From contig JAFWKB010000034.1 in NCBI GenBank assembly GCA_017511405.1, positions 1-20,200 on the forward strand: a DNA stretch of 20,200 nt, given 5' to 3'. The notes under the pieces were generated by a model, which worked only from the letters and a program-made list of their open reading frames with translations, made no database searches and was not told the DNA's origin. This document shows positions 7,059-13,698 of this stretch, piece after piece. The DNA is from Candidatus Saccharimonadota bacterium. Its GTDB lineage: Bacteria; Patescibacteriota; Saccharimonadia; Saccharimonadales; Saccharimonadaceae. Both the position numbers and the translations under genes were made by a program. Each line of letters begins with the position of its first letter. Within the stretch, counting starts at the first letter, position 1.

Positions 7059-7067
7059 TGTTATAAT
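7059..7067 (+). promoter_or_regulatory. Extended -10 promoter, leaderless, for the Mur-like gene
   Basis: TGt-TATAAT (TATAAT at 7062-7067) is followed by six bases (ttaccc) and ATG at 7074. There is no Shine-Dalgarno sequence. Confidence 0.7.
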
Positions 7068-7073
7068 TTACCC

Positions 7074-7850
7074 ATGGAAAATACGAAGAATCTCCCTAAG
7101 TCGAAATCTAACACTAAACCAAAAATTTCCTTCAAGGCTAAGACTCAACGCGCCCGCGCCAAACTCCTTTCTTCCTATTACGGAAACCCGATTCGCGACA
7201 TGAAACTCATCTGCGTCACCGGAACCTCCGGAAAAGCCACAGTCGCCCATTTCGTCCACGAAATTCTTCGCTCCGCCGGACAGCACGTCGCTGTTCTCGC
7301 CTCCGACGGATCAATCAAAACCTCCGTTCTTCATAAATTCTTTTCCGAAGCTTGGAAAGCCGGCTCCAACTATTGTGTCGTTACCGCCCCCGCCGATGCC
7401 CTTAAAAACAATGTTTTCTACGGACTCCCTATTCATGTCGCCGCCTTAACCGATTTCCTCTCTCCCTCTCTGACCACCCCGACCCCCGAATCTTTCTTAG
7501 AGTCCGAATCAACTCTTTTCCAAATGAATCCCGAAATCGTCGTCCTAAACGAAGATGACGCTAACTACCCTGATTTCTCCAAATTCGTCGGAACCGAACA
7601 AACTCTAACCTACGGCACTGCCCGCTCAAGCACAATTCGCATCGATTCTGCTAAACTTTACAAAAAGGGAACCGAAGCCAATTTCTCACTCGGCTCCAAC
7701 CATTTCACCTGTGCTTCTTTCTTGACTGGGGAAACCGTCGTCTCTTATATGGCCTGCGCCGCCGCCATCGCGACCTCCCTTCATATCTCGACCGACACCA
7801 TCTCAGAAGGAATCGCCAACTATAATCCCGACAACGTCACCGCCGCCTAG
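7074..7850 (+). CDS. Mur-ligase-like protein lacking catalytic residues and C-terminal domain
   Basis: A 258-residue protein whose order of motifs follows the central domain of MurE, but in eroded form. CVTGTSGKATV (near 48-57) replaces GTNGKTT. VVTAPADAL stands where MurE has EVxSHAL, ALTDFLSPSL stands for TNLTxxHLDYH, and VLNEDDANY matches the INADD stretch. The chain stops at EGIANYNPDNV, just where MurE would enter its C-terminal ligase domain. A basic N-terminal tail of ~40 residues precedes it. The start is ATG 7074, set by the leaderless promoter; an upstream ATG at 7056 lies in the -10 region. It probably has no ligase activity and may bind or regulate a Mur enzyme; that is inference. 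It ends three bases from the convergent intact MurE gene. Confidence 0.8.
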   Translation: MENTKNLPKSKSNTKPKISFKAKTQRARAKLLSSYYGNPIRDMKLICVTGTSGKATVAHFVHEILRSAGQHVAVLASDGSIKTSVLHKFFSEAWKAGSNYCVVTAPADALKNNVFYGLPIHVAALTDFLSPSLTTPTPESFLESESTLFQMNPEIVVLNEDDANYPDFSKFVGTEQTLTYGTARSSTIRIDSAKLYKKGTEANFSLGSNHFTCASFLTGETVVSYMACAAAIATSLHISTDTISEGIANYNPDNVTAA

Positions 7851-7853
7851 CCC

Positions 7854-9269
7854 CTACTCAACAATATTTCCGTACGTATCTTCTGTTTTAAGCTTCTTTT
7901 TACGCAACGCTAAAGCCTTCGCTTTCTTCCTTTTCTCAATCTCTGCCGTCGCCTTAGCTCTTGCTAAAGCTATTTCCTGAGCCGCTCTTTTTTTCGCCTC
8001 TAATTCCTGAACTCTTTCTCTCAAATACTTTTTCGCTACCTTACTATCTTCAAACGGGATTGCCTCATCCCCCCTCAAAATCGTTTTCTCATGTCCTTTC
8101 CCAAGTATTAAAACCAAATCCCCCTTGCGAGCAAGCCTAATCGCAGCTCTTATCGCCTCCTCTCGATCCAAGTTTACCGCCAAATCCCTCCCCTCGACTT
8201 TCCCAACCGCCTTCGCCCCCTTAACAAATTCTTTAGCAATCTTTTCCGGGCTCTCGTCCCTCGAGTCGTCCTCCGTAATTATCACAAAGTCACTATTCCT
8301 CCCTAAAATCTCCCCTCGTTCCGCTCTTGTCGATTCGTCTCTTCTTCCTGCTCCCCCATGCACGGAAATTATCCGCCCCTCTACATTTGGTACTGCCTCA
8401 AATACCTTCTCTAAAGCATCCGGCGTATGAGCATAATCCACAATCACCGTAAAATCCTGCCCCTCCTCAATCCGGTTCATTCGCCCCTCAACATCCTCAA
8501 GCGCAAAAATTCCTTTCTCAATTTCTTCGTCATCTAGTCCTAATTTCTTACCCACCGCCACTGCCGCCAGGGAATTATACACATTAAACTTACCGGGAAT
8601 CCTCGTCTCAATATTTATATCACCACATGAATATTTTACTCCAGAAACACTTAATTCTATGTCTTTTGCCCTTAATTTGCCATTTTTTATACCGTATGTG
8701 ATATAATTTTTCGACACCTTAACAAACTCTCTTGAACTTCTATCATCCGCATTTATCACCCCATATTTCGCCTTCTTAAACAATTTACACTTTGCCTTAC
8801 GATAATTCTCAAATGTTTTATGATAATCTAAATGCTCGTGCGTTAAATTTGTCCACACCGCAATTTCAATTGGTACGCCAAGCGTCCTAAACTGTTCCAT
8901 GGCATGGCTTGTCACCTCAAGCACTAAATACTTAGCTCCGGCATTTTTTATCCGCTCAATCCTCTTATTAAGCGTCATCGAATCTACCGTCGTCATATGA
9001 TTAAGCTCATCCTTAAGCTTCAACTTTTTCACCCCACCCCAAGCCACCGTCGTCATCAACCCCGCCGGCATCCCCGCCTCATTCAACATCTTCCAAATCA
9101 TAAAACAAGTCGTAGTCTTTCCATTTGTTCCCGTCACGCCAATCACTGTCAATTTTTTACCCGGAAAGCCATACTTAATCCCCGCCGACACTGCCCTAAC
9201 AAAATGAAGTGGCTTCACAAAAGAATTATAGCCAGGCAATCTATCCTGAAGTGTCATCTTTAAGCTCAT
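7854..9269 (-). CDS. murE: MurE-type UDP-MurNAc-peptide ligase
   Basis: A 471-residue ATP-dependent Mur ligase, by family the enzyme that adds the third amino acid to UDP-MurNAc-L-Ala-D-Glu in the cytoplasm. Motifs: GVTGTNGKTTT near 45-54 (P-loop), HMTTVDS, LEVTSHAMEQFR, TNLTHEHLDYH, VDYAHTPDALE (start of the C-terminal domain), GGAGRRDESTRAERGE and GKGHE. The specificity loop reads DDSRDESP, neither the DNPR of meso-DAP enzymes nor a familiar Lys-type form, so the added amino acid is uncertain. The N-terminal UDP-binding domain is much reduced. An extra Lys/Ala/Glu-rich helical tail of ~50 residues follows the normal end. ATG 9269 fits a -10 (9279-9284) that leaves a leader of about three bases. 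Confidence 0.92.
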   Translation of the reverse strand: MSLKMTLQDRLPGYNSFVKPLHFVRAVSAGIKYGFPGKKLTVIGVTGTNGKTTTCFMIWKMLNEAGMPAGLMTTVAWGGVKKLKLKDELNHMTTVDSMTLNKRIERIKNAGAKYLVLEVTSHAMEQFRTLGVPIEIAVWTNLTHEHLDYHKTFENYRKAKCKLFKKAKYGVINADDRSSREFVKVSKNYITYGIKNGKLRAKDIELSVSGVKYSCGDINIETRIPGKFNVYNSLAAVAVGKKLGLDDEEIEKGIFALEDVEGRMNRIEEGQDFTVIVDYAHTPDALEKVFEAVPNVEGRIISVHGGAGRRDESTRAERGEILGRNSDFVIITEDDSRDESPEKIAKEFVKGAKAVGKVEGRDLAVNLDREEAIRAAIRLARKGDLVLILGKGHEKTILRGDEAIPFEDSKVAKKYLRERVQELEAKKRAAQEIALARAKATAEIEKRKKAKALALRKKKLKTEDTYGNIVE

Positions 9270-9278
9270 ATTTATTCC

Positions 9279-9287
9279 ATTATAACA
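9279..9287 (-). promoter_or_regulatory. Extended -10 promoter of murE
   Basis: Minus strand TGt-TATAAT (TATAAT at 9279-9284) lies nine bases before ATG 9269, implying a 5' leader of about three bases without a ribosome-binding site. Confidence 0.65.
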
Positions 9288-9332
9288 CAAAACTCTTTCC
9301 TTAATTTATATCAAACGTAACCATATATTATA

Positions 9333-9349
9333 TATATGCATAAACTACA
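9333..9349. other. AT-only palindrome between murE and the fibre operon
   Basis: A 17-base inverted repeat reading CATATAT-t-ATATATATG in outline lies midway between the divergent promoters. It could be an operator or simply AT-rich DNA. Confidence 0.3.
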
Positions 9350-9364
9350 TTAACAAAAAAAGTA

Positions 9365-9393
9365 TTGCACTAAAACTTAACATAAGCTATAAT
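9365..9393 (+). promoter_or_regulatory. Promoter of the signal peptidase / TasA-like operon
   Basis: TTGCAC (9365-9370), a 17-base spacer and TATAAT (9388-9393). The predicted start near 9400 gives a ~19-base leader with GGAGG before ATG 9419. It is the only clear promoter up to 13200. Confidence 0.8.
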
Positions 9394-9418
9394 GGTTATA
9401 GTAAAAAGTGGAGGTGGA

Positions 9419-10183
9419 ATGTCTCAGGACCAAAGTCCAATTGAGGCGCATGATGTCGTTATTATTCCTGTAGAGGTAATTAATGACGATGCTGCGATTA
9501 AAACTCAAAATCTAGAAATCGAGTCCCGCGAAGAGGTTTATTATCCTACGATTTCTTTCGCAAATTCCGATTCGAGTTCAAACACAAGCACAGCTAACGA
9601 ACCAGCCTCCTTAACTACAACTGTAGCCAGTCTAAATACCCCGAAACAAAAAAGAAGTGTTCTCAAAATCTGGCGCTCAAGATTGGAAACTCTCGCAGTA
9701 TCCGCATTTGCATTATTCGTAATCGCTCTAGTCGGAACAAAAATCGCCGGTTTTAAAGCTTTCACAGTTGTTTCTGGTTCTATGGAACCAAAATATCCCG
9801 TCGGTTCAATCATCTACGTAAAACCAACCAACTACAAAACTCTAAAAGTTGGCGACGTTATTTCCTATGTAGCGAACAGTGACAAAACAATAGTCACTCA
9901 CCGCATCGTCGACATAGAAACCGACAAAACAGATCCAAGCGTCATTCGCTTTAAAACTCAAGGTGATGCCAACAAATCCCCCGATGCAAAACTAGTTCAC
10001 TATAAAAACGTACTCGGCACACCAATTATCACCGTTCCGTATCTCGGTTATATCGTACATAAAATCCAACAGCCGCCCGGCATCTATATCGCACTGGTAG
10101 TGGGCACTCTCCTACTGGCGTGGACGTTTTTACCAGGCACGTTGGAAGAAAGGAGAAAAACTGCGAGAAAAAGTGTAGCATAA
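9419..10183 (+). CDS. sipW: Signal peptidase I, SipW/ER type (S26B)
   Basis: A 254-residue membrane protease that removes signal peptides outside the cytoplasmic membrane. The core shows VVSGSMEPKYPVGS with nucleophile Ser121, VTHRIVD with His161 and TQGDANKSPD with Asp183. This is the Ser-His-Asp set of the SipW/archaeal/ER branch, not the Ser-Lys dyad of LepB. One helix (about 92-110) precedes the catalytic Ser and a second spans 222-240. Unusual for the family is an ~80-residue polar, Ser/Thr/Asn-rich N-terminal stretch before the first helix. ATG 9419 is preferred because GGAGG precedes it; the ATG at 9392 lies in the -10 box. It heads a run of secreted TasA-like proteins, its likely substrates. 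Confidence 0.92.
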   Translation: MSQDQSPIEAHDVVIIPVEVINDDAAIKTQNLEIESREEVYYPTISFANSDSSSNTSTANEPASLTTTVASLNTPKQKRSVLKIWRSRLETLAVSAFALFVIALVGTKIAGFKAFTVVSGSMEPKYPVGSIIYVKPTNYKTLKVGDVISYVANSDKTIVTHRIVDIETDKTDPSVIRFKTQGDANKSPDAKLVHYKNVLGTPIITVPYLGYIVHKIQQPPGIYIALVVGTLLLAWTFLPGTLEERRKTARKSVA

Positions 10184-10225
10184 AATGGAGTTATATAAAA
10201 TTTTAAAGGTAGAGAAAGGAGGGAA

Positions 10226-10906
10226 ATGTATCAAAAAATCAGAATCGCAGTAGTTTTAATAGTAGCTACAATGATATGCATGCTAAGTTCAACAGCAACC
10301 TTATCATACTTTACAGATACCGAAATCGCGACCAATGATTTTACTGTCGGAAACGCATCTACATCGTTAGCAATCTTCGACGACATTACCGCCGAAAACA
10401 AGCGCGAACTAGACAGCAGTAACTACCCACCTTTAACTGACACAATGGAGATTCCGTTCTATCTTCAAGGAACCAACGATGGTAATATTCCAGTCTACCA
10501 AAGATTCCGCATCGTGATTCCAACCGCCTTAGCTAGTGTAATAACCCTAAATCTACCAAACATGAATAACTGCGCAGTCGAAACCACGCCTGAGCATAAA
10601 TGTAGCAACGATAGTTACATCGTAACTTACAATCCTTCCGTAGAAGTCGAAAATGAGCCTAAATATGCAGAATACTATATTACGAGCATAAATCCGCTAG
10701 GCTTAAATGACAAAACCATCGAATGGCCAACAGAAAAACTCAATTTTAACGGGATTACCGATTCCAACAAAACATTGCTCACTTGCGAAAACAACGACAA
10801 CAATAGTTGTGCATTAGGGATCAATGTCTATTCCGATTCAATCCAAACCACCGGCTTCACCGACGCAGAAAACGCCTTCGCAAACTTCGCGGAAACATAT
10901 AATTAA
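10226..10906 (+). CDS. Secreted TasA/camelysin-like protein with SipW-type signal peptide (226 aa)
   Basis: The N-terminus has a basic start (MYQKIR), a hydrophobic helix (about 7-25) and then LSYFTDTEIATNDFTVGN. This matches the hallmark of SipW-dependent signal peptides, AYFTDTExxTNxFTxG. The mature part is Asn/Thr-rich and mostly beta, with two Cys pairs (NNC with HKC; LTC with NSC) that could form disulfides outside the cell. Homologues such as TasA and camelysin form extracellular fibres. AGGAGG stands three bases before the ATG. The gene follows the peptidase by 42 bases with no terminator between. The fibre role is inferred from signal peptide and context; similarity in the mature domain is weak. 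Confidence 0.82.
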   Translation: MYQKIRIAVVLIVATMICMLSSTATLSYFTDTEIATNDFTVGNASTSLAIFDDITAENKRELDSSNYPPLTDTMEIPFYLQGTNDGNIPVYQRFRIVIPTALASVITLNLPNMNNCAVETTPEHKCSNDSYIVTYNPSVEVENEPKYAEYYITSINPLGLNDKTIEWPTEKLNFNGITDSNKTLLTCENNDNNSCALGINVYSDSIQTTGFTDAENAFANFAETYN

Positions 10907-10946
10907 TTTCGTTTAACAACAACCAATAATTAATAAGGAGTAAAAA

Positions 10947-11951
10947 ATGAAAGTAAACAAAAAAGTAGTCCTCTCAACAGCAGCAGCACTTGGTTTAGTT
11001 GCTCTAACAGTCGGCGGAACAATTGCTTACTTCACTGATTCTAAAAATGAAACCAACGAGTTTACTGTCGGCGATGTCAAGATTAATCTTTACGAGTCCC
11101 AACTCCACCGCCAAAACTCTGGCCGTATGGGTAATTTCCCAGGTTTAAGCTCCGATTCAGATTATTGTGACTGGAACGCATCAGCCAGTGTTATAACCAA
11201 TGCCGGAAACCCATCATTAATCAATGGTTCCTATGAAAACGCCCGCTATTGTACGCCAAACATGGGCACTGAAGTATCCTACGCCGCAGACATTACCTCC
11301 GTTGCTGCAGGCCATACTAAAGCCAGCCGTAACTGGGGCTACTCTGACCAACAAATTAAAGACGATGCCGCAGATTACAAGAAGAGTATCGCAAACGGAG
11401 ATGATCATGATGGCTACTTCACTAGAGTTAAAGACGGTATTGCCCCCGGCCAATGGATTCGCAAATTTAGCTACGTCGAGAACGCCGGCCATAGCGACGC
11501 TTATGTTTTAATTCGCTACATGGTTCCAACTACATATGCTGACAAAATCGATGTAAAAATCGGCGGCACTCCATACGAAGAAGATATTAGCGATGCCGAA
11601 GGACATCAAGGTTACTTCACTGCCGTATCTAGACAATTGAAATCCGATAGCACAACCGATTACGAATATGTCGCCTTCGATGCTAGCAGCGCAGATGCCA
11701 TGGATCACTACACTGGCTATGTTGAAACCATCGACAATGTAGAATATAGAGTTTATTCCGCCGTCACTACCAACGTTATTAATCCAGGTGAAATGACCTT
11801 CTGGAGCCCAGTTAACACAGTAAGACTAAAAACAAATGTTAACAGCAACGACTTCAGCTATGGAGATGCCGTCAATGTCAAAGTCGACGCGCAAGCCATC
11901 CAAGCTAAAACCTTTAGTGATGCCATTGACGCTATCAATCATCTTCAATAA
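10947..11951 (+). CDS. Major secreted TasA-like protein with SipW-type signal peptide (334 aa)
   Basis: The clearest family member here. MKVNKKVVLS, then a Gly/Ala/Leu-rich helix, then GGTIAYFTDSKNETNEFTVG, with GDVKINLYES following as in TasA-type proteins. The 334 residues make it longer than Bacillus TasA (261). The middle is rich in Tyr, Asp and Ser with one Cys pair (DYC, RYC), and IAPGQWIRKFSYVENAGHSDAYVLIRY resembles the TasA strand pair around PGD-x-xxxxxxENxG. AAGGAG six bases before ATG is the best ribosome site of the cluster, so this may be the main structural subunit. It lies third in the operon, 40 bases after its neighbour. Confidence 0.88.
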   Translation: MKVNKKVVLSTAAALGLVALTVGGTIAYFTDSKNETNEFTVGDVKINLYESQLHRQNSGRMGNFPGLSSDSDYCDWNASASVITNAGNPSLINGSYENARYCTPNMGTEVSYAADITSVAAGHTKASRNWGYSDQQIKDDAADYKKSIANGDDHDGYFTRVKDGIAPGQWIRKFSYVENAGHSDAYVLIRYMVPTTYADKIDVKIGGTPYEEDISDAEGHQGYFTAVSRQLKSDSTTDYEYVAFDASSADAMDHYTGYVETIDNVEYRVYSAVTTNVINPGEMTFWSPVNTVRLKTNVNSNDFSYGDAVNVKVDAQAIQAKTFSDAIDAINHLQ

Positions 11952-11975
11952 TTAGTAGAAGAGAAATAAGTATTT

Positions 11976-12545
11976 ATGCGCCGAAAATCTCAAACCAGAG
12001 CTCTTGCCATCCTAGGAATAACCCTATTCCTAACGATGAGCGGCTCCGTGGCTTACTATGTCACGTCTGAGACGGCGCATAATATTGTTTCTACCGGCGG
12101 GGTCAGCATCAAACTTTACGATCAAGCCGACCCCGAAGGCATTACCCCTTTCAATGACCTAGAGAATATATCGGCCGGCATTACTTACAGCAAAATCCCC
12201 TACGTCGAAAACATCAGTATCGAACCAGTTTGGGTACGCGCAAAACTCACATTAAAGAAAAAAACCGGCGACACCGAAACGATAATCGACGACATTTCAA
12301 CTCTAATGGAACTCGGAGAAATTGGAAGCTCATGGATAAAAGCAGATGATGGTTTTTATTATTATAACCAATCTCTAGCTCTCGAGCAAAAAACCGAACC
12401 GATTCTTCGAACAGTGCGTCTCAAAGAAGAAGCAAGCGAAGAAAATACAACCTATACCTTCACAGTGCTAACCGAAGCTACACAGGTGGCGCACAATGGG
12501 ACCTCAGCCATAACAGCAAGCTGGACTGAAAATGGAGGAGAATAA
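11976..12545 (+). CDS. Secreted TasA-like minor protein (189 aa)
   Basis: It begins with a basic MRRKSQTR, a hydrophobic helix (ALAILGITLFLTMSG), then SVAYYVTSETAHNIVSTGGVSIKLYD, a divergent version of the AYFTDTExxxNxFTxG site with YYV for YFT. The mature domain has the TasA-like YVENISIEPVWVRAKLTL strand and lacks Cys. No clear Shine-Dalgarno sequence is present (only gaagagaaa some distance upstream), so its level may depend on translation of the gene before it, 24 bases upstream. Its stop at 12543-12545 lies inside the ribosome-site region of the next gene, implying coupling. A role as a minor or accessory subunit is inferred. Confidence 0.8.
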   Translation: MRRKSQTRALAILGITLFLTMSGSVAYYVTSETAHNIVSTGGVSIKLYDQADPEGITPFNDLENISAGITYSKIPYVENISIEPVWVRAKLTLKKKTGDTETIIDDISTLMELGEIGSSWIKADDGFYYYNQSLALEQKTEPILRTVRLKEEASEENTTYTFTVLTEATQVAHNGTSAITASWTENGGE

Positions 12546-12546
12546 A

Positions 12547-13200
12547 ATGCGAAAATGTTTACTCAGTCTACTTTTATTAATTGCCTTCACTTTATTTTTT
12601 GTTCAAAACACTTTCGCCAACTCGAAAGTTCATTTTGAAGGCGGAGCAAATAATTTCGTTTTTTATTCAGATAGCGACTGGGCAGATACAGATTTGTTTG
12701 GTGGACTAAAAAACACCATGCCCGGAGACGTCCGAACAGAAAATATCACAATCAAAAACATCGCCGACGATTATGATTATGTAAAAATTTACTTACGAGC
12801 GGAACCAACGACCGAAGAAATCAAAGATTTTCTAGCCCATTTTACACTTAACATATATAAAGATAACGAACTAATCTCTAGCACCTCCGCAGCGGAACAG
12901 GGTTCACTAGAAACCAATGTCCTTCTCGGAACATTCGCCAACGGTGATGAAGTTTTGCTAACTACGGAATTACTCGCACCACTAACCCTAGAAAACAAAT
13001 ATATGTATGTCTCAGGCGAAATCCAATGGGTTTTTACCGCCGAAGCATATAAAGACGGAAAAATTATTCCACCTGACACCGGAACAATAACTAACTCGAA
13101 TGAATACAGCACAGGAACAATAGTGGGCGTTTGCCTAACTGCCACGGTACTTGTAATAGCGTATGCATCCTATCTATTCCAAAGTAAAAAAACCGATTAG
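12547..13200 (+). CDS. Anchored TasA-like surface protein with PPDTG motif and C-terminal helix (217 aa)
   Basis: A 217-residue protein with a conventional signal peptide (MRKCLLSLLLLIAFTLFFVQNTFA, cut after FANS or nearby), so unlike its three neighbours it may not need SipW. A strand-rich domain follows (MPGDVRTENITIKNIADDYDYVKIYLRAE) of TasA-like pattern. The tail has PPDTGTIT near 180, a helix (about 193-210) and a basic end (QSKKTD), the order of a sortase signal with PPDTG in place of LPxTG. No sortase gene is in the window, so it may simply stay in the membrane. ATG 12547 is chosen because GGAGG (12535-12539) precedes it; the ATG at 12532 sits directly before that site. It could be the base or cap of the fibre. 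Confidence 0.82.
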   Translation: MRKCLLSLLLLIAFTLFFVQNTFANSKVHFEGGANNFVFYSDSDWADTDLFGGLKNTMPGDVRTENITIKNIADDYDYVKIYLRAEPTTEEIKDFLAHFTLNIYKDNELISSTSAAEQGSLETNVLLGTFANGDEVLLTTELLAPLTLENKYMYVSGEIQWVFTAEAYKDGKIIPPDTGTITNSNEYSTGTIVGVCLTATVLVIAYASYLFQSKKTD

Positions 13201-13206
13201 TTTTTT
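13186..13206 (+). terminator. Possible weak terminator at the end of the fibre operon
   Basis: AAAAAAAC and GTTTTTT flank a six-base loop across the stop codon. The stem is almost all A-T, so it is a poor intrinsic terminator, but the T-run is there and no better candidate exists before groES. Confidence 0.25.
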
Positions 13207-13231
13207 GGCACTCAATGCTTGCAAGTGCTAA
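13205..13231 (+). promoter_or_regulatory. CIRCE operator (HrcA binding site)
   Basis: TTGGCACTC, a nine-base spacer and AAGTGCTAA match the CIRCE consensus TTAGCACTC-N9-GAGTGCTAA with two changes. It overlaps the -35 of the groES promoter, as expected for repression by HrcA, whose gene is not in this window. Confidence 0.92.
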
Positions 13232-13247
13232 TTTTTTGTGCTATATT
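13219..13247 (+). promoter_or_regulatory. groESL promoter
   Basis: TTGCAA (13219-13224), a 17-base spacer and TGc-TATATT (13242-13247), with start near 13254. The -35 lies inside CIRCE, so bound HrcA would block RNA polymerase. Confidence 0.85.
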
Positions 13248-13272
13248 GAGAACTAGAAAAGGAGAACAAGCA

Positions 13273-13530
13273 ATGAGTTTAAAACCACTAAAAGATCGCA
13301 TTGTCGCTAAAGTCGAAAAGCCCGCCGAAAAAACTTCTTCCGGCCTACTGTTACCGAGCGACTCCAAAGAAAAACCCGCTTTCGCCATCGTCGAATCCGT
13401 TGGTGCCGAAGTTAAAGAAATCAAAAAAGGTGACCGTATTATATATAAAGAATACAGCACCACTCCTGTCAAAATTGACGGGGAAGAATACCTAATCGTC
13501 GAAGAAAAAGACGTCTTAGCAACGTTATAA
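13273..13530 (+). CDS. groES: Co-chaperonin GroES
   Basis: An 85-residue Hsp10 that caps GroEL during ATP-driven protein folding in the cytoplasm. Motifs: LKPLKDRIVAKVEKPAEKTSSGLLLPS with the mobile loop around 16-30, then GAEVKEIKKGDRIIYKEYS and EYLIVEEKDVLATL at the end. It is slightly shorter than the usual 94-97 residues. ATG 13273 follows GGAG nine bases upstream; the frame is open upstream to 13219, but that lies in the promoter. It is the first gene of the CIRCE-controlled unit. A 168-base gap with a large RNA hairpin separates it from groEL, much longer than in most bacteria. Confidence 0.97.
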   Translation: MSLKPLKDRIVAKVEKPAEKTSSGLLLPSDSKEKPAFAIVESVGAEVKEIKKGDRIIYKEYSTTPVKIDGEEYLIVEEKDVLATL

Positions 13531-13551
13531 TTCTAGCCTGATTAACATAGC

Positions 13552-13671
13552 AATTTTTGCAAAAATGTATTTACGAGGCAACACGGAGGTTACGACCGAG
13601 TATTAGGTGGCTTTCGCCCGTGACGACGGGCCGAAAGAACACCGGCCTCGTAAAAACATTTTGCAAAAAAT
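13552..13671 (+). ncRNA. Large structured RNA element between groES and groEL
   Basis: The 168-base gap holds a near-perfect long-range hairpin. An outer stem joins 13552-13579 to 13645-13671, about 25 pairs, with TACGAGGC/GCCTCGTA perfect at the inner end and a mismatch and a bulge outside. Enclosed are a small hairpin (CGG 13584-13586 with CCG 13596-13598) and a long arm: GGTG/CACC (13606-13609, 13640-13643), CTTTCG/CGAAAG (13611-13616, 13632-13637) and CCCGT/ACGGG closed by GACG. There is no T-run after it, so it is not a simple terminator. It does not hide the groEL ribosome site. It may be an RNA processing or stability element that sets GroES:GroEL ratios, or an unknown riboregulator. 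I match it to no known RNA class. Confidence 0.7.
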
Positions 13672-13698
13672 CTTTATTAATACGATAGAAAGGGAATT

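Noticed and set aside
13552..13671. Reading the groES-groEL RNA as a hammerhead or other known self-cleaving ribozyme
   Set aside because: The hammerhead core CUGANGA with GAAA in the right places is absent, and I could not fit the other ribozyme consensus forms I know.
13661..13689. Separate groEL promoter
   Set aside because: TTGCAA is present but no acceptable -10 lies 16-18 bases downstream.
13645..13698. Intercistronic hairpin as a terminator or a ribosome-site-masking thermometer for groEL
   Set aside because: No T-run follows the stem, and the GAAAGGG site (about 13688-13694) lies outside the paired region.
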